The notes under the pieces: model-generated
Told to the model about the DNA's origin: nothing
What the model saw: only the letters and a program-made list of their open reading frames with translations
Database searches by the model: none
Assembly (NCBI GenBank): GCA_046318675.1
Contig: JBKCUA010000011.1
Coordinates: 1-9,464 of the forward strand
Origin: JBKCUA01 sp046318675
Lineage (GTDB): Bacteria; Pseudomonadota; Alphaproteobacteria; JAJTHO01
DNA: 9,464 bases
Direction: 5' to 3'
Shown: positions 5,495 to 9,464 of the stretch, one piece after another
Numbering within the stretch: the first letter of the stretch is position 1
Layout: each line of letters opens with the position of its first letter
Made by a program: the position numbers and the translations under genes

Positions 5495-7636
5495 ATGACA
5501 AAAAATGCCCCCGGTGCGTTATCCCTGCGAATGTACATCAGTTACGGATTGGCCTATGCTCTGCCGTTATTGGTGCTGCTCATCATCACCTTGGATTTAC
5601 GCCGTGTAGAATATTTTAAATATTTTTTCCCTCGCTTTGGCAATGACTTAGATGTTCTTCAAGCGGTCAACATTGATCGTCGGTTCACTTCTTGGGAAAG
5701 CAGCCTGCGTACCTTCTTCACCGTTCGCACCATCGGTGCCCTAGATGATTTTAATAAAAACGATAAAGAATGGGAAACATTCATTTATGATCTCAATGCG
5801 GCGGCAAGGGAACAGGCATGGATCGACGCCCTGCGCCAGGCCGATGATAATCGCAAACAACTCCTCAAAATGGTGGATGCCGCGGCTCAACCTATTTTAG
5901 CCTTACAGGATACCGCCGAGCGTACCTTCCTGCCGTACACTGGCCAGATTATTAACAGGGCACTACTGCTTAATGATCTAACCCTTGAGGCGCGCCCCGC
6001 CAAAGGTACAAAAAGCAGCACTGCCAAACCTTTAGGCAATGATCTACTGCTCACCTTTAATACAGCTATTACTTCAGTCATTCGTTATGCGATTACTGGC
6101 GAACGGGAAATGATTGCTGAATCACGGCAAAACTTTCTGCAACTGGAAAATGCTCTTAATGCTCTTTCCGCCTACAGTGACCCGCAATTGGAAAAACAAG
6201 TTCAGGAAATCCGCGGCATCATCAACAATCTTTACCGTGATTTTGATTCCCTAGTCGAAAATCGCGCCGCCGCCGTAAAAGCCTCAGGAGACTTTAATAA
6301 TACCGCAACCCAAGATGTTCTAAAAGCCGTCAACCCCTTGCTCGGCACCGAATGGAAGGCTACCACTGATCAAGCGGATACTCAGTTTATTGAGCGCTCT
6401 TTTAAACGTATGCATCTATTCCTTCTTATCGGTTATATCGTGTTGGGGATTGGGCTATGTTATAGTTTTATTCATGTCTATACTCAATTTCAAAAGCCTT
6501 TTTATGCTCTTGTAAGCTATCTTAGCCACGGTCTTATCACCCGCAAACGCGCCACAGTGCCGTGCATGGATCGCCGCGATGATATTGGCGTACTCGCCAG
6601 AAGCCTGAACGCCTTTTTAGAACGCGCCCAAAATCAGTTACCAGTTCCAGCCGAGCACCCTGTCATCTCCGGCGCGAACATTGTTGATGCTACCCAATCC
6701 CTTAAACACAATGATACCCCCGTTCGGCACCATATTTTTAACCGGCATCATGAGGAAAAAGAACCCACTATCATCTATCAAGTAGCCCCGGAAGCACGCC
6801 CTTACCTGCCCAAAATTGAATTTTTATTGCAACGCAGCAATGATTTTTTGAATATGGCCGAAAAAGTAACCGAGAGCGCGCGCAGAGCTAGCGACCGGGC
6901 GCGGGAAAGCGGCACTTTCGCTGAAGAAAGCCGCAAAGTCGTGCAAGACAGCTCTACCGCATTACAGGAAATTACCACCCAACTGGAAATGGGGCAGGCA
7001 GACAACAAAGCCGCCAGCGATGCCTTAGGGAATGTTGAAAAAGTTAGGGCTTCCGTGCTGCTCAAACTACAGGCAAGCCGTCTGGGCGTAGCCCGCTTTT
7101 CCAAGGCCAACGGTGCCCTGCGCGACTTCATGACAGAGTTAGAGGACTCCCTCAGCTTACAGCACCTCGAAAACAAAGGTTTTACTGCCGGAACGAAGGT
7201 TCTTACCGATCGGGGCGAAGGCGATTTAGCCCTGATGATTACTCAAATTGCAACGCCCTCCAAAGATGTTCATTTACTTTCAAAAACAGTCAAACAGCTA
7301 AGCGAGGCACTGGATTTCGTTGCCGTTGATTTGCGCTTGGCTTTAGGCCTGCTTGAGGAGGCCGTGCGCGCTACCACCGATGCAAGTGCTAGCATTACAA
7401 ACAGCCACACATCCTTAAATGCTCTCACCGCTCTTCTCCTTCAAGTGCGTGAGGCTTTTGTCGGCCAGTATTCCCGCCTCCAGCACGCCGGGTTTCAATT
7501 GGGTCGGCTGGCATTGCACCTTCTTGAAGTTTCCGGTGATATGCTAGAAACAGAAAAGGGCATCAGCACGATGAAGCAAACAGCACAGGAAATGCACACC
7601 GCTGCCGAAGAATTAAAAAAGCTGGCAACGGAATAG
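5495..7636 (+). CDS. Receptor-like membrane protein with HAMP and coiled coil
   Basis: The 713-aa protein has the layout of a membrane sensor. A first membrane helix (residues about 13-33) is followed by a largely helical periplasmic region (34-305) and a second membrane helix (307-329, MHLFLLIGYIVLGIGLCYSF). A HAMP-like domain spans 330-382, with its proline (QKPFYALVSYLSHGL) and the DDIGVLARSLNAFLERAQ helix standing in for the usual DEIG motif. A linker of about 50 residues (383-430) is followed by long heptad-like helices to the C-terminus. It resembles a methyl-accepting chemotaxis protein, but the highly conserved CheA/CheW-binding hairpin (the NLLALNAAIEAARAGE type) is absent, and so are kinase and GGDEF domains. 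It may signal by coiled-coil contacts or organise the envelope; this is inference. Its AGGG (5481-5484) overlaps the stop of the upstream 96-aa gene. Confidence 0.8.
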   Translation: MTKNAPGALSLRMYISYGLAYALPLLVLLIITLDLRRVEYFKYFFPRFGNDLDVLQAVNIDRRFTSWESSLRTFFTVRTIGALDDFNKNDKEWETFIYDLNAAAREQAWIDALRQADDNRKQLLKMVDAAAQPILALQDTAERTFLPYTGQIINRALLLNDLTLEARPAKGTKSSTAKPLGNDLLLTFNTAITSVIRYAITGEREMIAESRQNFLQLENALNALSAYSDPQLEKQVQEIRGIINNLYRDFDSLVENRAAAVKASGDFNNTATQDVLKAVNPLLGTEWKATTDQADTQFIERSFKRMHLFLLIGYIVLGIGLCYSFIHVYTQFQKPFYALVSYLSHGLITRKRATVPCMDRRDDIGVLARSLNAFLERAQNQLPVPAEHPVISGANIVDATQSLKHNDTPVRHHIFNRHHEEKEPTIIYQVAPEARPYLPKIEFLLQRSNDFLNMAEKVTESARRASDRARESGTFAEESRKVVQDSSTALQEITTQLEMGQADNKAASDALGNVEKVRASVLLKLQASRLGVARFSKANGALRDFMTELEDSLSLQHLENKGFTAGTKVLTDRGEGDLALMITQIATPSKDVHLLSKTVKQLSEALDFVAVDLRLALGLLEEAVRATTDASASITNSHTSLNALTALLLQVREAFVGQYSRLQHAGFQLGRLALHLLEVSGDMLETEKGISTMKQTAQEMHTAAEELKKLATE

Positions 7637-7668
7637 TTGCGCAGGGCAGGAAAACAGCACAACCCGCT

Positions 7669-8715
7669 TTATACAAACGTCAACGCGGGCAGAACATCTT
7701 GTTTCTTCAGTACCAGATCGGGATGAGTAAAGCGAATGCTGTCGCCATTGGTAAAACGCAACGTCACGCATCCCAACCGATGCCGCAAGGTATAGGTCAT
7801 GCCCTCTGTGTGGCACACAAGCCGATCGACGTTCGGATCAAAATCCCCAATAGCCATCAAAACACCACCATCCACCGATGGATGCCATTGCATGGGTTCG
7901 TTTTCCAGTACAAGCTCGCTAACCTCATTCTCTGTGTCCATTTCTTCTGTATCAATTTCATTGTGAAGGATTTCATCCGCCGCCTGGGGTGCCTTGATTG
8001 TATCAGCCAACATACGCTGTAAGGCTGTTGGTGATAGCTCTTCAATAGTAATTTTGCGCGGCTCCTTATGAACATGGGTGATGTGTTGATAGGTTGCCTG
8101 CATCAACTCTTGCATATTGTTGACGAGGGTAACGGTTTCATCCTGAATAACCACAGGCTCCGGCACGGGCGGGGGCGAAACAAACGCAGGCATAGGCAAC
8201 GAAGATTTCAGCTCTAAACCCTCATCATGATGATGAAAAAGCCGCTGCCGCAATCCTTGCACCCGCTGGCGCCGCTGTTGTTCTCGATGTTCCATGGCCA
8301 TGGCAATCTGTGCCGCCACCATTTCCGCCGGGGATAGGACGCGCTCGGCTGAATCCGGGCGAGTTATGGGCGGCAAGGCAATAAAACCCTTGGGGTTGGG
8401 GATATAAGCAGGGGCGGCACGCTTTATCAACGGCTGCCGCCGCAGGCTCTGGGCAAAAAGAAGCACCGTATTCGGCAACGGTAACAAGGGCGGCGCGGCC
8501 TCCTCTGCCAGATTCATGCTCCCCAAGGCAACCTCCTCCAGATGCGGTCGCCCACGCAGGGGTACGGCTTTGCGCTGCCCGTCTGCCGCGCCGCCGCCCC
8601 GCACCACCGCCACATCAAACAGGGTCAGGCCACGAAAAAAACGCGCATCGCTAAGGAGATCAAGCCAATCAGCGGCGTTGGGGAACTGCTGTTGCGTGCA
8701 CATGGCTGCCTTCAT
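7669..8715 (-). CDS. Unrecognised 348-aa soluble protein next to NlpC/P60 gene
   Basis: I recognise no family and see no signal peptide or membrane helix. Residues about 11-125 look folded, with hydrophobic strands (FFRGLTLFDVAVVRG, NTVLLFAQSL). Residues about 128-160 form a charged helix rich in Q and R, leading into a histidine cluster (HHHDE, 161-165). Residues 170-190 are proline-rich and likely disordered. Residues about 192-275 are acidic and helical. The last 70 residues (277-348) look like a compact beta domain: WHPSVDGGVLMAIGDFDPN, then YTLRHRLGCVTLRFTNGDSIRF. The gene lies 23 bp downstream of the NlpC/P60 gene on the same strand and converges on the receptor-like gene (32-bp gap). 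ATG 8715 has no Shine-Dalgarno sequence. The in-frame ATG at 8703 is preceded by AAGG and is a plausible alternative start. Confidence 0.7.
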   Translation of the reverse strand: MKAAMCTQQQFPNAADWLDLLSDARFFRGLTLFDVAVVRGGGAADGQRKAVPLRGRPHLEEVALGSMNLAEEAAPPLLPLPNTVLLFAQSLRRQPLIKRAAPAYIPNPKGFIALPPITRPDSAERVLSPAEMVAAQIAMAMEHREQQRRQRVQGLRQRLFHHHDEGLELKSSLPMPAFVSPPPVPEPVVIQDETVTLVNNMQELMQATYQHITHVHKEPRKITIEELSPTALQRMLADTIKAPQAADEILHNEIDTEEMDTENEVSELVLENEPMQWHPSVDGGVLMAIGDFDPNVDRLVCHTEGMTYTLRHRLGCVTLRFTNGDSIRFTHPDLVLKKQDVLPALTFV

Positions 8716-8738
8716 ATGCGAAATATATCACATTTTTT

Positions 8739-9200
8739 TTAAAATAAAATACAAAAACGAAAGCGCGCCACCACCCGCCCGGCCCAAGGCCTAGCCTCAA
8801 AGCGGCTCACCAATACCCGGGCGGGAGCTTCCGCCAAGGCATGGCAGAACGTCTCATCGCCCATATCAATCCCGCCGTGCAGCCACTTATCCGGACCAAG
8901 GCCAAACACCACAATATCCCCCGGCGCAGCGGCCTCAACAGGCACCGCAATCTGTCCTAGGTGGTCTTTAAACTGCGCGGTAAAGGCCGGCAGCGCAGCC
9001 CAATCACTCCCATACTGCCAGGCCGGGGCAGGGACATCACCCCCCGTTATCTCCCGCCATACCCCCAGCAGCAGGCCATAACAATCCGCCCCCACCCCCT
9101 TAACAGCCGCCCCCAGATGAAACGGCGTGCCGATCCATGTTTTGGCCTCTTCTACGATTATTATCCCCTTGACGCCGGGCGCGGCGTTTGCTGTGTACAT
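8739..9200 (-). CDS. Phage/GTA-type NlpC/P60 cell-wall peptidase
   Basis: A cysteine peptidase of the phage and gene-transfer-agent NlpC/P60 type (GTA gp14-like), expected to cut peptidoglycan stem peptides during tail entry. The 153-aa protein holds one domain: WIGTPFHLGAAVKGVGADC (residues 22-40) with the catalytic Cys40, PGDIVVFG (93-100), the first His at 108 in WLHGGIDMG, and the second polar residue His120 in TFCHALAEAPARV. The triad C40-H108-H120 is complete. I place the start at ATG 9200 because AGGAG (9208-9212) lies seven bases upstream; a longer frame to 9272 would run through the tRNA gene. The last residues (CILF) extend past the usual RF/RFR end into AT-rich DNA. In tail modules this gene normally lies just before the hub gene, but here an unknown gene follows and a tRNA replaces the expected upstream tail gene. 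Confidence 0.88.
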   Translation of the reverse strand: MYTANAAPGVKGIIIVEEAKTWIGTPFHLGAAVKGVGADCYGLLLGVWREITGGDVPAPAWQYGSDWAALPAFTAQFKDHLGQIAVPVEAAAPGDIVVFGLGPDKWLHGGIDMGDETFCHALAEAPARVLVSRFEARPWAGRVVARFRFCILF

Positions 9201-9212
9201 CGTCTGTCTCCT
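9201..9212 (-). promoter_or_regulatory. Ribosome-binding site fixing the NlpC/P60 start
   Basis: On the minus strand AGGAG (9212 down to 9208) lies seven bases before ATG 9200, an ideal spacing. It decides the start codon against the upstream in-frame ATGs, which fall inside the tRNA gene. Only 20 bp separate the start codon from the tRNA 5' end, so no room remains here for a separate minus-strand promoter. Confidence 0.85.
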
Positions 9213-9220
9213 GATGGTGT

Positions 9221-9306
9221 GCCCCAGTGGTGGAACGGTAGACGCGGCGGACTCAAAATCCGCTTCCTGCAAGGGAGTGGGGGTTCAAGTCCCTCCTGGG
9301 GCACCA
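9221..9306 (+). tRNA. tRNA-Leu (anticodon CAA), CCA encoded
   Basis: A complete class II tRNA. The acceptor stem pairs 9221-9227 with 9296-9302 (seven perfect pairs). The anticodon stem is 9247-9251 with 9259-9263 around the loop CTCAAAA, so the anticodon is CAA at 9254-9256, reading UUG leucine. A long variable arm lies at 9264-9278, and the T arm is 9279-9283 with 9291-9295 around TTCAAGT. The discriminator is A9303 and the CCA is encoded at 9304-9306. The long variable arm and the anticodon together make leucine certain. No clear promoter separates it from the divergent peptidase gene 20 bp away. No terminator follows before the next start codon at 9331. Confidence 0.97.
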
Positions 9307-9330
9307 AGTTCAGTAGGAACCTCAAAAACC

Positions 9331-9464
9331 ATGTACACCCCAGTCAAAGACGGCATAGAAAAAGCATTAAAATCAGTAATATACTCCGAAACAAAACCAC
9401 CAGATAATTTATCTGGTTTGGTACACTGTTTTTGGGAGCTCAAAACGGAAGCTCCATTACATGA
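9331..9464 (+). CDS. AraC-like regulator N-terminus, truncated by the window edge
   Basis: An ATG at 9331 opens a frame that stays open for 44 codons to the right edge. A GTAGGAAC run at 9313-9320 provides an AGGA-type ribosome-binding site about 12 bases before it. The visible residues, ending in SGLVHCFWELKTEAPLH, resemble the start of AraC-family regulators of the DUF6597/cupin-like kind, where a Y-x-P-x3-L-x2-yV-x2-fWeL pattern opens the sensory domain. The DNA-binding helices would lie beyond the window, so the family call rests on one motif. The start codon is only 24 bp after the tRNA CCA. The gene contains a striking palindrome (9400-9416). Base composition is more AT-rich than the dapA-yejB region. 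Confidence 0.55.
   Translation, partial: MYTPVKDGIEKALKSVIYSETKPPDNLSGLVHCFWELKTEAPLH
9399..9417. repeat. Near-perfect palindrome inside the AraC-like gene
   Basis: CCAGATAA (9400-9407) and TTATCTGG (9409-9416) are exact inverted copies around a single T, extended by A/T at 9399 and 9417. With ACC upstream and GGT downstream (TT bulge) the stem can grow further. Followed by ACACTGTTTTT, it could be a weak terminator of the tRNA transcript, an operator for an autoregulated AraC-like gene, or a site used by a mobile element. It encodes part of KPPDNLSGL, so coding constraint alone could also have shaped it. Confidence 0.6.

Noticed and set aside
7663..7689. CCCGC...GCGGG hairpin between convergent genes
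   Set aside because: The stem is only five base pairs with a 17-base loop and no T run on either side, so I do not call it a terminator.
9201..9272. Longer NlpC/P60 start at 9272
   Set aside because: The extra residues would be encoded antisense to the tRNA. The ideal AGGAG before ATG 9200 and the domain boundary both favour the shorter protein.
9221..9306. tRNA 3' end as a phage attachment site
   Set aside because: No second copy of the tRNA 3' end and no integrase are visible in the window, so an attachment site cannot be supported.
8961..9407. Plus-strand open frame covering the tRNA
   Set aside because: It crosses the peptidase gene in antisense, the whole tRNA-Leu, and the start of the AraC-like frame. 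It is chance openness.

Overview
The window looks like a stretch of alphaproteobacterial chromosome. The evidence is a complete dapA and a complete YejB-type ABC permease, a phage-type NlpC/P60 peptidase and a tail-hub protein of the kinds found in gene transfer agent (GTA) and prophage tail modules, and moderate GC in genes with AT-rich spacers. I cannot fix the order or genus. Several genes, including dapA and yejB, have no recognisable Shine-Dalgarno sequence, while others have clear ones.

Layout. Positions 1-35 probably hold the last codons of a gene entering from the left. A short plus-strand unit follows: a (TGCCG)7 repeat, a weak promoter, a 44-codon lysine/alanine/proline-rich ORF with nested hairpins, and a very strong terminator (420-460). 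Positions 500-2095 (minus) encode a short tail-hub protein in which a J/GTA gp15-like N-terminal half is joined to a Vgb/YVTN-like beta-propeller. Positions 2096-2505 are AT-rich and hold one doubtful small ORF and two terminator-like hairpins. A MntA-type nucleotidyltransferase at 2506-2798 is broken by a -1 frameshift and has also lost an active-site aspartate. A dyad-containing promoter-like region (2826-2864) precedes dapA (2952-3836, lysine and cell wall biosynthesis). Then come an isolated yejB (4023-5099) and a two-gene unit, 5192-7636, with a 96-aa two-helix membrane protein and a 713-aa membrane protein that has a HAMP domain and a long coiled-coil tail but no canonical chemoreceptor hairpin. 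Convergent to that unit lies an unrecognised 348-aa gene (7669-8715, minus), 23 bp downstream of the NlpC/P60 gene (8739-9200, minus). tRNA-Leu(CAA) (9221-9306, plus) starts 20 bp from the NlpC/P60 start codon, and an AraC-like regulator begins at 9331 and runs off the right edge.

Working together. dapA, yejB and the receptor-like pair read as ordinary chromosomal genes. The minus-strand phage-type genes lie at the two ends of the window, about 6.6 kb apart. In GTA and related tail modules the peptidase and hub genes are normally adjacent, so the region looks like a dispersed, possibly domesticated, tail module or the remains of a rearranged prophage. The two most notable items are the hub-propeller fusion and the unrecognised 348-aa gene beside the peptidase. 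I see no complete integrase, transposase, rRNA or CRISPR array.
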